Positions 45,190 through 54,856 of a stretch of DNA of 64,000 nucleotides are shown here, piece after piece; positions within the stretch are counted from its first letter, which is position 1; the number at the start of each line of letters is the position of its first letter. The notes below the pieces were generated by a model that saw only the letters and a list, made by a program, of their open reading frames with translations, was not told the origin of the DNA and did not search any database. This DNA comes from Lactonifactor sp050944855. GTDB taxonomy: Bacteria; Bacillota; Clostridia; Lachnospirales; Lachnospiraceae. The stretch is from assembly GCA_050944855.1 (NCBI GenBank), contig JBMNRU010000002.1:134034-198033 (forward strand), read 5' to 3'. A program made the position numbers and the translations under genes.

Positions 45190-47334
45190 CTAATCATTCG
45201 AATTTTTAAATGTCAGATTTTTATATGCACTTCTCGGCACATACTCTCCATCCACCAACTCATACAAATAAATGGTTCCTGTAGATACGCCGGGTTCACC
45301 CACAACATCTTTCAAAGAGTATGGGAAATTAATCACCTGACCCTCCGTGATCGTTGTTGTCTTTGTGGTTCCATTTACTTCCTGGGTCAATTCCAGTTTT
45401 ACTGCACCGCCCTGATAATCAGACGGCTCACCCAATGCCTGACCGGAACATTTCCAGGTACCGCCTGCGCTGCTTTCTCCGCTTGCTACCTCTTCCTGAT
45501 CTTCTCCCGGGCTATTGATGGTAATGGTAATATTCGAACCAATATCTACTTTCTTTCCGCCGCTGATGCTCTGCGCCATAACCTCGCCTTCGCCCACACG
45601 GTTACTGGTTCCTGTCTCAACAATTACGTTCAGTCCCAAAGACTCCAGCTGGCTCTTTGCATCCGCCTCAGAAACACCCATAAGGTTCGGCACTGTTACA
45701 GAAGTATCTCCTTTTCCGATACTTACTTTCACAACTACCTTATCACCCTTTTTTACACTTGCGCCTGCTGCAGGATCCGTAGAAATGACATCTCCGATCT
45801 CTACCTCCGTGCTCTTTTCCTTTACAATCTCTGTCTCCAGACCCATGGCTTTTAAAGTAGCCTCTGCATCTGTCTGACTCTGATTGGTCACATCCGGCAT
45901 CGAAAGTTCTTCATTTCCGCTGCTCACTTTATACTTAATCGTAGTATGCTTCTCCACTTTTTCGCCGGCTGCCACACTCTGATAAGTGATCAGACCAGCT
46001 TCATATTCGTTGGATGCTTCTTCCCCTTCATATTTGAGACCAAGTCCCAACTCTGAGAGAATCTCCTTTGCTTCTTCTTCTGACTTTCCTAACAGACTAG
46101 GCATCTCCACGGTATCTTCATCCTCGTCATCTTTAGTCTGTTCGGTCTGCTCCGTATCCGGCTTCTTTTCTTTATCACCGCCGAAATGAATCAGCCCGGC
46201 TGCCCTCGCAATAAAGAAAATTAAAATACAGATAATCATAGCGCCGATGATCAAACCGCCGATGGTCATAGCTTTTTCCAGCTTCGTGCTGATACCGCCT
46301 CTTCCGTCATCATCATCATCGTCGTCATCGTCATCATCATACAGATCATCGTCCAGTTCTTCTTCCTCTTCCAGACGCTGATAACTCTTTTTCGGTACCG
46401 GATCATGGCTTAAGCCTGCCTGCTGTCCCTGTTTAATCTGTTCCAGATCCTGACTGGATATCACCACAGTCTGCGCATGATTACTCAGCGGCACCAGATT
46501 TACAAAAGTACCGTTGGGATCAATCAGAGAACGCTTCAAATCCGCAATTACATCCGCCATATTGCCGTAACGTCTGTCCACACTCTTCTGCGTACATTTT
46601 AAAATAATCTGCTCCAGTGCAAACGGCAGCTGAGGATTAAACTGTGACGGCGGCGTGATCTCCTCCTGCAGGTGCTTGATGGCAATAGCTACCGTAGTAT
46701 CCCCTTCAAAAGGCACTCTTCCGGTAACCATCTCATAAATCGTAATACCTAAGGAATAAATATCACTTTTAGCATCGCTGTATCCGCCTCGTACCTGCTC
46801 CGGAGAGCTGTAATGTACAGATCCCATCACATTGGAACTGATGGTATTGGAAGATGCGGCTCTGGCAATGCCAAAATCCGTTACTTTTACTTTGCCGTCT
46901 GTTGAAATAATAATATTCTGCGGCTTCACATCTCTGTGCACGATATTATGGTCATGGGCTGCTTCCAGTCCCATGGAAACCTGAATGGCAATGCTGGTTG
47001 CCTCTTTAATGCTCAATTTCCCTTTTCTGGCAATGTACTCCTTTAAGGTAATGCCCTCTACCAGCTCCATCACAATATAGTAAATGCCGTCTTCCTCGCC
47101 TACATCAAATACATTGACAATATTCGGATGGGCCAGACCTGCTGCTGCCTGTGCTTCTGTCTGGAATTTACGGATAAAAGTCTTATCCTCACTAAACTCC
47201 TGTTTTAAAACCTTTATGGCAACAAAACGATTCAGCTTATGATCTTTTGCTTTATATACATTCGCCATGCCGCCCGTACCGACCCGGCCAGCGATCTCAT
47301 ATCTTTCTCCAATAATCATTCCCACTTTTAACAT
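45190..47334 (-). CDS. prkC: PASTA-domain serine/threonine kinase PrkC
   Basis: PrkC phosphorylates division, translation and metabolism proteins and senses muropeptides through extracellular PASTA domains. The 714-residue protein has a kinase domain (~10-270) with GTGGMANVYKA, VHRDVKPQN (131-139), DFG (153-155) and SSPEQ. An unusual run of 11 aspartates at 333-343 stands just before the membrane helix (~357-382). Three PASTA domains (~405-620) follow, then an extra ~85-residue C-terminal domain with no recognised family. The start overlaps the end of prpC by 7 bp, so kinase and phosphatase are coupled. Confidence 0.95.
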   Translation of the reverse strand: MLKVGMIIGERYEIAGRVGTGGMANVYKAKDHKLNRFVAIKVLKQEFSEDKTFIRKFQTEAQAAAGLAHPNIVNVFDVGEEDGIYYIVMELVEGITLKEYIARKGKLSIKEATSIAIQVSMGLEAAHDHNIVHRDVKPQNIIISTDGKVKVTDFGIARAASSNTISSNVMGSVHYSSPEQVRGGYSDAKSDIYSLGITIYEMVTGRVPFEGDTTVAIAIKHLQEEITPPSQFNPQLPFALEQIILKCTQKSVDRRYGNMADVIADLKRSLIDPNGTFVNLVPLSNHAQTVVISSQDLEQIKQGQQAGLSHDPVPKKSYQRLEEEEELDDDLYDDDDDDDDDDDGRGGISTKLEKAMTIGGLIIGAMIICILIFFIARAAGLIHFGGDKEKKPDTEQTEQTKDDEDEDTVEMPSLLGKSEEEAKEILSELGLGLKYEGEEASNEYEAGLITYQSVAAGEKVEKHTTIKYKVSSGNEELSMPDVTNQSQTDAEATLKAMGLETEIVKEKSTEVEIGDVISTDPAAGASVKKGDKVVVKVSIGKGDTSVTVPNLMGVSEADAKSQLESLGLNVIVETGTSNRVGEGEVMAQSISGGKKVDIGSNITITINSPGEDQEEVASGESSAGGTWKCSGQALGEPSDYQGGAVKLELTQEVNGTTKTTTITEGQVINFPYSLKDVVGEPGVSTGTIYLYELVDGEYVPRSAYKNLTFKNSND

Positions 47335-48074
47335 ACTTCCACCTCTTTGGTATCTGGTCGTACCAGTACAATTCCAATGTTATCTTTTCCACCATTTTCA
47401 TTTGCCAGGTCAATCAGTCGGTGTGCCGTTCCCTCCAACGTATCACCTTCCTGTATCACCTGTGCAATTACCGCATCGGAAACCATATTCGTCAATCCGT
47501 CTGAGCACAGCAGCAAAATGCTGTCCGGCTGCAGTTTCAGATCAAAGAAATCAATATCAATATTGCCAGAAGCTCCCAAAGCTCTGGTAATAATATTTTT
47601 ATCCGGGTGATGTGCCGCTTCTTCTCTGGTAAGCTGTCCGATACGTACCATCTCCTCCACCAGAGAATGATCCGTTGTCACCTGTCTCATCCCATCCTCA
47701 TTCAAAATATAGAGCCGGCTGTCTCCCACATTGGCCACATACGCATAATGATCGACCACTGTCACAGCCACCATCGTAGTTCCCATACCGGCCATTCCCT
47801 CATGGCGGGATGCCTGATACAAGAGTTCTCGATTGGCAGTCTCTATGGCTTTCCTGATTATTTTAATAGGGTTATACTCCACATCTGCCCGTATCGTATC
47901 CAGTACTACCGATACCGCATAACTGGATGCAAAATCTCCGGCATTATGTCCTCCCATTCCATCTGCTACAATAAACAAATTCGTAAGGTTGCCAACTGCC
48001 TGTTCTGATGCGAAGACATAATCCTGATTTACTTGTCGCTTCTGCCCTATATCAGTAACAGCATATGCTTTCAT
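47328..48074 (-). CDS. prpC: PP2C-family protein phosphatase PrpC/Stp
   Basis: PrpC reverses PrkC phosphorylation. The 248-residue PP2C fold has the metal-binding motifs IGQKRQVNQDYVF, FIVADGMGGHNAGD, YVANVGDSRLYIL, LLLCSDGLTN and GGKDNIGIVLV. Its ATG overlaps the rlmN stop (ATGA) and its end overlaps prkC. Confidence 0.96.
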   Translation of the reverse strand: MKAYAVTDIGQKRQVNQDYVFASEQAVGNLTNLFIVADGMGGHNAGDFASSYAVSVVLDTIRADVEYNPIKIIRKAIETANRELLYQASRHEGMAGMGTTMVAVTVVDHYAYVANVGDSRLYILNEDGMRQVTTDHSLVEEMVRIGQLTREEAAHHPDKNIITRALGASGNIDIDFFDLKLQPDSILLLCSDGLTNMVSDAVIAQVIQEGDTLEGTAHRLIDLANENGGKDNIGIVLVRPDTKEVEVC

Positions 48075-49126
48075 CCTTGTGTCTCTCTTTCCTTTTTGTC
48101 TGTAAAACGCTTCCGTAGTTGTCCGCAGGCCCCATCAATATCCCGGCCCATTTCTCTTCTAATAGTAACATTTATTCCGCAATTTTCAAGTTTATTTTGA
48201 AATTTCTCAATAACTTTTTTGTCCGACGGAACATAGCTTCTCTCCTTGATCGGATTCACCGGAATCAGATTAATATGTGCTCCCAGTGGCTTTGCCAATG
48301 CTGCCAGCTGTCTGGCATCTTCCGCAAAATCGTTTTTGCCGCCCACCAGACTATATTCAAAGGTAATTCTTCTGCCTGTCTGTTCATGATAATAGGCACA
48401 TGCCTCCAGCACTTCCGGCAATGCATACGTCCTGGCTATGGGCATTAACTCTTCTCTTTTTTCCTGATTCGGCGCATGAAGAGAAAGTGCCAGCGTGATC
48501 TGCAGTTTCTCCTGTGCCAATTCCTTTATCTTTGGCACAATGCCGCAGGTAGACACGGTAATATTTCTCTGACTGATATGCAGACCCTCCTCATTGGTCA
48601 AAAGCCGGATAAAACGAAGCAGATGCTGATAATTATCTAAAGGCTCTCCTGTTCCCATCACTACCACATTCGAAACCCGTTCCCCGGTGATTTTCTGTAT
48701 CTGATAAACCTGGTCCAGCATCTCGGAAGGAAGCAGATTTCTGGTCCAGCCATCCAGAGTGGACGCACAGAAACGGCATCCCATCTTACAGCCTACCTGA
48801 GAGGAAATACAAACAGAATTGCCGTGTTTATATCTCATCCAGACGCTTTCCACCACATTGCCGTCCGGCAGTGCAAACAAAAACTTTTTCGTTCCGTCTA
48901 TTTTCGAGGTCTGTACCTCTAACACTTCCAGATTCAGCAGCGGATACTCCGTTTTTAGACGATTTCTCAGATCTTTGGACAGATTCGTCATTTCCTCGTA
49001 GGAAGAAGCCAGCCTTCCGTGAATCCATTCATAAATCTGTCTGGCCCGGAAGGGCTTTTCCCCCATCTGCTCCAGTACCTGTGCTACTTCCTCCTTTGTG
49101 AGGGATTTGATGTCTTGTTCTTTCAT
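48071..49126 (-). CDS. rlmN: Dual-specificity RNA methyltransferase RlmN
   Basis: RlmN methylates C2 of A2503 in 23S rRNA and A37 of tRNAs by radical SAM chemistry. The 351-residue protein has the radical SAM cysteines in GCKMGCRFCAS, the GTGEPLDNY block, LSLHAPNQEKREELMPI and the C-terminal catalytic cysteine region INVTIRREMGRDIDGACGQL. Start and stop overlap neighbours by 4 bp. Confidence 0.97.
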   Translation of the reverse strand: MKEQDIKSLTKEEVAQVLEQMGEKPFRARQIYEWIHGRLASSYEEMTNLSKDLRNRLKTEYPLLNLEVLEVQTSKIDGTKKFLFALPDGNVVESVWMRYKHGNSVCISSQVGCKMGCRFCASTLDGWTRNLLPSEMLDQVYQIQKITGERVSNVVVMGTGEPLDNYQHLLRFIRLLTNEEGLHISQRNITVSTCGIVPKIKELAQEKLQITLALSLHAPNQEKREELMPIARTYALPEVLEACAYYHEQTGRRITFEYSLVGGKNDFAEDARQLAALAKPLGAHINLIPVNPIKERSYVPSDKKVIEKFQNKLENCGINVTIRREMGRDIDGACGQLRKRFTDKKERETQG

Positions 49127-50478
49127 GATACTTCCACCTTTTTCAGCCTGGCAATAAAAAATCCATCGCAGGCATGAATGCCCGGTATCAGCTGTATGTA
49201 ACCTCTCTTTGTCGTTTCACACTGCAGTTCGGGGCAGAGATACGGATCTATACTTTCTGTCTCAAAGGGAAAGTTTTCTGTAAACCAGCGAAGATTTGCC
49301 TGGTTTTCATCCCACCCCACTGTACAAGTGCTGTAGATCAGGGTTCCTCCCGGTTTTACATAACGGGCTGCCTGCTTCAAAATTTCTCTCTGCAGCGGAA
49401 TCAGTTCCATCTGTTTTCTCGGAGTCATTTTATATTTGATATCATTTTTATGTCCCATCACCCCAAATCCGGAACAGGGCACATCTGCCAGAACAATATC
49501 TGCCCTGCCTTCCATTTCCGGATCATAACATGTGGCATCCATTTTCACGGCCCGAATGTTAGACAGTCCGGAACGCTTGATATTTTCCTGCAGCAACCCT
49601 ACTTTATAATCGCTGATATCTCTGGCCTCCACTGTGCCCTTCCCATTCATCCGATCTGCCATATGAAGACTTTTCCCTCCGGGCGCAGCACACAGATCTA
49701 AGACAAAATTGCCTTCTTTCGGCTCTGCTGCATGGGCAGCCAGCATGGAACTTACATCCTGCGGGAAAATTTTCCCTTCCTGAAATGCCTGTAAGGCTCC
49801 TAAATAATTATAGTCCGAAATATAATAAGCTTCCGGTACATAGGGTGCTTTTTCTACAGTCACGCCCTGATCCTGCAGGCTTTTTATCGTCTCCTCCACG
49901 GAATTGCCTGTGGTCTGTATGCGGACAGTGGTAGAACGCTTCTCAAGAAAAGCTTCCAGCATAGTCCTGGTCGCTTCCATTCCCATCTCTTCCAGCCAGT
50001 TCAGGATAATCCACTGAGGCATAGAATAGCGAACGGACAAATACTGCACCGGATTCTCCTCAGAAGGATATACAATACTGTCCTTTTTTCTGGCCACATT
50101 GCGCAGCACACCATTTACAAACCCTTTCAGGCTGTAAAATCCTTTTTTCTGTGCCAGCTTTACAGCCTCATTGCAGACCGCAGAATTCGGTACACTGTCC
50201 ATATACATAAGCTGATAGACACCGCTTCTTAAAATCTGACGGATCACCGGCTTCATCTGGCTGGTTGGAACAGTGGAAAACTGATCGATCACATAATCCA
50301 GCAAGATCCCATACTCCAATGTGCCTTCACAGACACGGGTAATAAAAGCCCGGTCCTGTTTCGGCAGATACTGATATTTATCCAGCGCATTCCCAATCGC
50401 AATATGACTATACGTCTCTTCTTTTTCTATTTGTAATAAAATTTCTAATATAATTTCTCTGGTATTGATCTTAATCAT
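49123..50478 (-). CDS. rsmB: 16S rRNA m5C967 methyltransferase RsmB
   Basis: RsmB methylates C967 of 16S rRNA. The ~451-residue protein begins with a NusB-like RNA-binding domain (REIILEILLQIEKEETYSHIAI, QDRAFITRVCEGTLEY) and continues with the Rossmann methyltransferase: VLDLCAAPGGKSLHMADRM, ADIVLADVPCSGFGVMGHK with one catalytic Cys and LIYSTCTVGWDENQAN with the other. ATG at 50478 is preferred; an earlier TTG at 50502 is possible. It overlaps the metallopeptidase gene by 8 bp. Confidence 0.95.
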   Translation of the reverse strand: MIKINTREIILEILLQIEKEETYSHIAIGNALDKYQYLPKQDRAFITRVCEGTLEYGILLDYVIDQFSTVPTSQMKPVIRQILRSGVYQLMYMDSVPNSAVCNEAVKLAQKKGFYSLKGFVNGVLRNVARKKDSIVYPSEENPVQYLSVRYSMPQWIILNWLEEMGMEATRTMLEAFLEKRSTTVRIQTTGNSVEETIKSLQDQGVTVEKAPYVPEAYYISDYNYLGALQAFQEGKIFPQDVSSMLAAHAAEPKEGNFVLDLCAAPGGKSLHMADRMNGKGTVEARDISDYKVGLLQENIKRSGLSNIRAVKMDATCYDPEMEGRADIVLADVPCSGFGVMGHKNDIKYKMTPRKQMELIPLQREILKQAARYVKPGGTLIYSTCTVGWDENQANLRWFTENFPFETESIDPYLCPELQCETTKRGYIQLIPGIHACDGFFIARLKKVEVS

Positions 50479-51175
50479 CTCGTCGTCTTCTTCCTCCAGC
50501 AAGAGCCAGCAATCGAACCAGCTGTAAAATTGACTGTGCCAGTGCAGCCAGGTACGTCAATGCGGCCGCCTTTAATACTTTTCTTCCGCCCCGCAGCTCT
50601 GTTTCGTCCAAAACCCTGGTTTCCCGCAAAACAGCAAGGGCACGTCTGGAAGCATTGGTTTCCACCGGCAGGGTAACAAGCTGCAGCAGCACCGCTGCAG
50701 AAAATAGCAAAATTCCCAGTTGGATCAACGGCTCCATGGACATAATAAGCCCGATAAAAAATAAGGGCCAGGATAATTGCGATCCAAAGGATGCGATAGG
50801 ATGCAATATATGACGAATACGCAGCGGCACATAATTTCTGTTATCCTGAATGGCATGACCGCACTCGTGCGCAGCCACGCACACAGCTGCAAGAGAGGTA
50901 CTGCCATACACTGTATCCGACAGATTCAGCATCTTCGTCCCGGAATTATAATGGTCACTCCAGCTTCCCCGAACCCGTCCTATCTGTACATCGTAGATCC
51001 CGGCATGGGAAAGAATTTTCTGTGCGACCTGCGCTCCCGTCATTCCACAATAAGGATATACAGCAGAATACCGCCTTACGGTACTGTGAAACCGCGCAGA
51101 CGCACCGGAACAAATAAGAAATCCGATAATGATCAGAATATAGGTCTGATCCCACCAATAGTAGCCTCTATACAT
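50471..51175 (-). CDS. Membrane zinc metallopeptidase (YugP family)
   Basis: A ~234-residue membrane protein with a zinc-dependent protease motif HECGHAIQ in the middle, preceded by the family block ILSHAGIYDVQIGRVRGSWSDHYN and LNLSDTVYGSTSLAAVCVAAHE. Hydrophobic helices lie near the N-terminus and after the active site. It belongs to the YugP/DUF2268-like zinc peptidase family of Firmicutes; substrates are unknown. ATG at 51175 with AAGGAG upstream is preferred to the GTG at 51184. Its presence between fmt and rsmB is common in Clostridia but not seen in Bacillus. Confidence 0.87.
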   Translation of the reverse strand: MYRGYYWWDQTYILIIIGFLICSGASARFHSTVRRYSAVYPYCGMTGAQVAQKILSHAGIYDVQIGRVRGSWSDHYNSGTKMLNLSDTVYGSTSLAAVCVAAHECGHAIQDNRNYVPLRIRHILHPIASFGSQLSWPLFFIGLIMSMEPLIQLGILLFSAAVLLQLVTLPVETNASRRALAVLRETRVLDETELRGGRKVLKAAALTYLAALAQSILQLVRLLALAGGRRRRDD

Positions 51176-51190
51176 GGCCTTCACTCCTTT

Positions 51191-52126
51191 TTATCTGCCA
51201 AGCCTGGTATTGACTTCCACGGTATGTCCCCGCAAAAAAGCACCGGTTTCCATCCGTTTTTTGCCTTCCAGCTGCAGTTCCTGTATTTTCAGGATTCCCT
51301 TTCCGGTCTGAATATATAACTGATCCTTTTCTGCTTTCACCACCTGACCCGGCTGCTGCTGTGAAGTCTCCTGCAGTACCTGGGCCTTCCAGATTTTCAG
51401 AATTTTTCCGTTCATATACGTATAGGCACTCGGCCATGGATTCAGGCCTCTGACCAGCTGCTCAATCTTTTGCGCATCCTGATCCCAGTCAATTTCGCCC
51501 ATCTTTTTATCAATCATTCTGGCATAATCCGTGGTACTCTCCTTGGGCTGCTTTTCATATACGGCGCACCCCGCTTCGATTTCTTCCAGAGTTTTTACAC
51601 ACAGACTGGCACCTTCCCGGCTCAGCTTATCAAAAAGACTTCCGCCCGTTTCATCCGGCTCCAGCGTCACCACTGTCTTTGCTATCATATCGCCGGTATC
51701 CAGGCCTTCATCCATGCGCATAATGGTAACACCGGTTTCTTTTTCTCCATCGATCACTGCCCACTGGATCGGAGCAGCCCCGCGATATTTCGGCAGCAGA
51801 GATGCGTGTACATTGATACATCCGTATGGGGGCATATCTAAAATAGCCTTGGGCAGCAGCTGTCCGAAAGCCACAACGATGATCGCTTCCGGCTTCAGAG
51901 ACCGCAGCTGTTCTATAAACTGAGGATCTCTTGCTTTCTGAGGCTGATATACCGGCAGTGCATGCTCCAGCGCCACCTCCTTCACCGGAGTGGGAAGCAG
52001 TGTCTTTCCTCTTCCCTTCGGCTTATCCGGCTGTGTCACGACACCCACAATTTCATGACCGGCCGCAAGCAGTGCCTCTAATGTTCCCACAGAAAAATCC
52101 GGAGTTCCCATAAATACAAGTCTCAT
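51191..52126 (-). CDS. fmt: Methionyl-tRNA formyltransferase
   Basis: Fmt formylates initiator Met-tRNA with 10-formyl-THF. The 311-residue protein has LVFMGTPDFSVGTLEALL, VTQPDKPKGRG, the catalytic INVHASLLPKYRGAAPIQW and MRMDEGLDTGDMI, with the C-terminal OB-like tRNA-binding domain. It follows def by 4 bp, the standard pairing. Confidence 0.97.
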   Translation of the reverse strand: MRLVFMGTPDFSVGTLEALLAAGHEIVGVVTQPDKPKGRGKTLLPTPVKEVALEHALPVYQPQKARDPQFIEQLRSLKPEAIIVVAFGQLLPKAILDMPPYGCINVHASLLPKYRGAAPIQWAVIDGEKETGVTIMRMDEGLDTGDMIAKTVVTLEPDETGGSLFDKLSREGASLCVKTLEEIEAGCAVYEKQPKESTTDYARMIDKKMGEIDWDQDAQKIEQLVRGLNPWPSAYTYMNGKILKIWKAQVLQETSQQQPGQVVKAEKDQLYIQTGKGILKIQELQLEGKKRMETGAFLRGHTVEVNTRLGR

Positions 52127-52130
52127 TTTA

Positions 52131-52619
52131 TCACTCCTCTACGTATTCTTCTTCCTCGTCGTAAACGGTGCTGTGCAGCTCACCTTCTACCAGATCTACA
52201 TATAATTTTCCATCCAGATGATCGATTTCATGACACATGGCACGTGCCAGAAGCTCTGTACCTTCTATCTCAAATGTTTCCAGGTCTTCATTCTGTGCAC
52301 GAACCTTCACATAATTGGGTCTGGTAACCTGGCCTGCCATGCCCGGTACACTCAGACAGCCTTCATCCCCTGTCTGGGAACCGGATGTCTCTATAATTTC
52401 CGGATTGATCAAAAGAATCGGATCATCTCCCACATCAATTACCACAATCCGCTTCAGGATACCTACCTGCGGTGCTGCAAGCCCCACACCAAAGCTGTCA
52501 TACATTGTTTCGAACATATCATCAATCAGCTGAAGGGTTCTTTCATTCATTTTTTCTACTTTTTTACATGATTTTGTCAGGATTTCGTCTCCCTGTATTC
52601 TAATATTACGAATTGCCAT
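52131..52619 (-). CDS. def: Peptide deformylase
   Basis: Def removes the formyl group from nascent proteins. The 162-residue protein carries the three motifs GVGLAAPQVG, EGCLSVPG and MCHEIDHLDG, which supply the metal-binding Cys and two His and the catalytic Glu. The acidic C-terminal tail (DEEEEYVEE) is short. The ATG follows AAGGAG. Confidence 0.97.
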   Translation of the reverse strand: MAIRNIRIQGDEILTKSCKKVEKMNERTLQLIDDMFETMYDSFGVGLAAPQVGILKRIVVIDVGDDPILLINPEIIETSGSQTGDEGCLSVPGMAGQVTRPNYVKVRAQNEDLETFEIEGTELLARAMCHEIDHLDGKLYVDLVEGELHSTVYDEEEEYVEE

Positions 52620-52632
52620 ATTTTTTCTCTCC

Positions 52633-54855
52633 TTATCCTTCTATATCAAATTGTATTCCTATTTTTTTAAATCCTGCATTAATCTCTATGTACCGCTCCA
52701 CCGCATCCTTGATCCGGATCAAAACCTGCTTCTGTCCGTGACGCAGATACAGCACTCGCCTATACTGATCGTTCACTTTCGCCACCGCTTCCGGTGCCGG
52801 ACCGATCACAAACAGATCCTTATGAGGATATATTTTCTGAACAAACTCTTTCATATAGCCCATAGCCATATCCAGCAGCCCCTCATCTTCACAGCTTCCA
52901 TAAATTGCTTCCATACAGGAAACAGGCGGATATCCCATCAACATACGATATGTGATCTCCTGCTGATAAAAAGCTTCATAATCCTGTCCGACTGCCGCCT
53001 CTATGCTGTAATGCTCGGGATGATAGGTCTGTATCACCGCCTCACCCGGAAGCGTTCCCCGGCCTGCCCGTCCGGCTGCCTGACACAGGATCTGAAAGGT
53101 TTTTTCTGATGCACGGAAATCTCCCGCATGCAGAGACAGATCTGCTGCCAGAACCCCTACCAGCGTGACTCTGGGAAAATCATGCCCCTTGATGATCATC
53201 TGTGTTCCAATGAGAATATCTGCTTCTCCCCGGGCAAACGCTCCCAGAATATCTGCATGCGCGTTTTTATTTCGGGTCGTATCCAGATCCATCCGCAAAA
53301 TTCTCGCCGTCGGAAACTTTTTCTTCATCAGTGTTTCTATCTGCTGGGTTCCGGCTTTAAAGCCTCCAATAAAGGAAGAACCGCACTGAGGACACCGTTT
53401 CACCTGCACTGTCTCGTAACCGCAGTAATGACAGACAAGACGGCCCCCCTGATGCTCCACCATAGACACATCACAATGGGGGCATTTTACGACATATCCG
53501 CAAGCGCGGCAGGATACAAATCCTGCATATCCCCTCCTGTTTAGAAACAGCATTACCTGTTCTTTTTTCTTGAGTCTGTCCTGTATCTTTTCTTCCAGAA
53601 GTCCGCTCAAGATAGAACGGTTCCCTGCTTTTAATTCTTCCCGCAGGTCTGCAATATATACCTGGGGCAGCTTCTGCTTTCTATACCGTTTTTTTAATGT
53701 CACAATCTGATAGTCGCCGGCAGCTGCCCGATAATACGCCTCCACCGAAGGGGTGGCAGATCCCATCACCACATGAGCACCCTCCATCTGCGCCCGCTTA
53801 ATTGCAGTCTCTCTGGCATGGTACCTGGGAACATTTTCACTTTTATAAGAATTTTCCTGTTCTTCATCTATAATAATCAGTCCCAGATCAGAAAACGGTG
53901 TAAACAATGCAGAACGGGGACCGATCATAATCTTTATTTTTCCTGTTTTAGCCTGTTCAAACTGGTCATACCGTTCTCCGGCCGACAGCCGGGAATTCAT
54001 AACAGAAACCCGTTTCCCAAAACGGCTGTAAAACCGGCGCAGCGTCTGATAGGTCAATGCAATTTCCGGAATCAGCACAATCACCTGCTGTCCCTGCTCC
54101 AGTACACTTTCGATCAGCGTCATATATACTTCCGTCTTGCCGCTGCCGGTAACTCCGTGAAGCAGACAGGGCCGGTTCTTTTGCTCCCACTCTCTGAAAA
54201 TCGCATCTGCCGCCTGCTGCTGTTCTTCGTTCAGGCAGATCTTCTCTGCTTTTTCTTCTATCTCCACCATGGGATTGCGGTATATCGTCGTGCTCTCTAC
54301 CGACACAACCTGTTTTTCTTCTAATCCTTTGATCACGGATGGGGTCACCTGCAGTTCTTTCACCGCATATGCATAATCCAGAGATCCCTGTGCCAGCAGG
54401 GCCTGCAAAAGCCGCGCTCTGGCCGTATAATGCTTTCTTTCCCATTCCGCAAGCAGCTGTCTGCCTTCCCCCTGGGACAATTGCAGAAGAATCCGTCTAC
54501 TTTCTTTTGCTTTTACCCTTTTCTTAATGGGAAGCACGGTTTTCAGCGCCTGATTCATGGTGGAGCCGTACTGCTCCCTCATCCAGGCTGCCAGAGAGAT
54601 CAGACGGGACTCGATGGATAATTCACCCTCTTCCACCCGATGAATCTCTTTTATTTTTTCTACAGGATAATTGGGTTCGTTTGAAATACCGATCACATAT
54701 CCTCTGATCTTGCGGCCGCCGGATCCAAACGGAACCACAACCCGGTCACCCGCCCGGATCTTGTGTTCCAGGGCTTTGGGTATCCGGTACTGAAACGTAC
54801 GATCCAGCTTTTCCTGAGAAATGTCCACGATAATATCAGCGTAATACACCGTCAT
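52633..54855 (-). CDS. priA: Primosomal replication restart helicase PriA
   Basis: PriA reloads the replisome at collapsed forks. The 740-residue protein has the N-terminal DNA-binding domain (ADIIVDISQEKLDRTFQYRIP), the helicase core with Walker A GVTGSGKTEVYM, IIDEEQENSYKS and GSATPSVEAY, and two zinc-binding clusters (CRACGYVVKCPHCD and CHYCGYETVQVKRCPQCGS), then motifs V-VI (ILIGTQMIIKGHDFP, QAAGRAGR). It follows murE by 1 bp. Confidence 0.97.
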   Translation of the reverse strand: MTVYYADIIVDISQEKLDRTFQYRIPKALEHKIRAGDRVVVPFGSGGRKIRGYVIGISNEPNYPVEKIKEIHRVEEGELSIESRLISLAAWMREQYGSTMNQALKTVLPIKKRVKAKESRRILLQLSQGEGRQLLAEWERKHYTARARLLQALLAQGSLDYAYAVKELQVTPSVIKGLEEKQVVSVESTTIYRNPMVEIEEKAEKICLNEEQQQAADAIFREWEQKNRPCLLHGVTGSGKTEVYMTLIESVLEQGQQVIVLIPEIALTYQTLRRFYSRFGKRVSVMNSRLSAGERYDQFEQAKTGKIKIMIGPRSALFTPFSDLGLIIIDEEQENSYKSENVPRYHARETAIKRAQMEGAHVVMGSATPSVEAYYRAAAGDYQIVTLKKRYRKQKLPQVYIADLREELKAGNRSILSGLLEEKIQDRLKKKEQVMLFLNRRGYAGFVSCRACGYVVKCPHCDVSMVEHQGGRLVCHYCGYETVQVKRCPQCGSSFIGGFKAGTQQIETLMKKKFPTARILRMDLDTTRNKNAHADILGAFARGEADILIGTQMIIKGHDFPRVTLVGVLAADLSLHAGDFRASEKTFQILCQAAGRAGRGTLPGEAVIQTYHPEHYSIEAAVGQDYEAFYQQEITYRMLMGYPPVSCMEAIYGSCEDEGLLDMAMGYMKEFVQKIYPHKDLFVIGPAPEAVAKVNDQYRRVLYLRHGQKQVLIRIKDAVERYIEINAGFKKIGIQFDIEG

Positions 54856-54856
54856 C

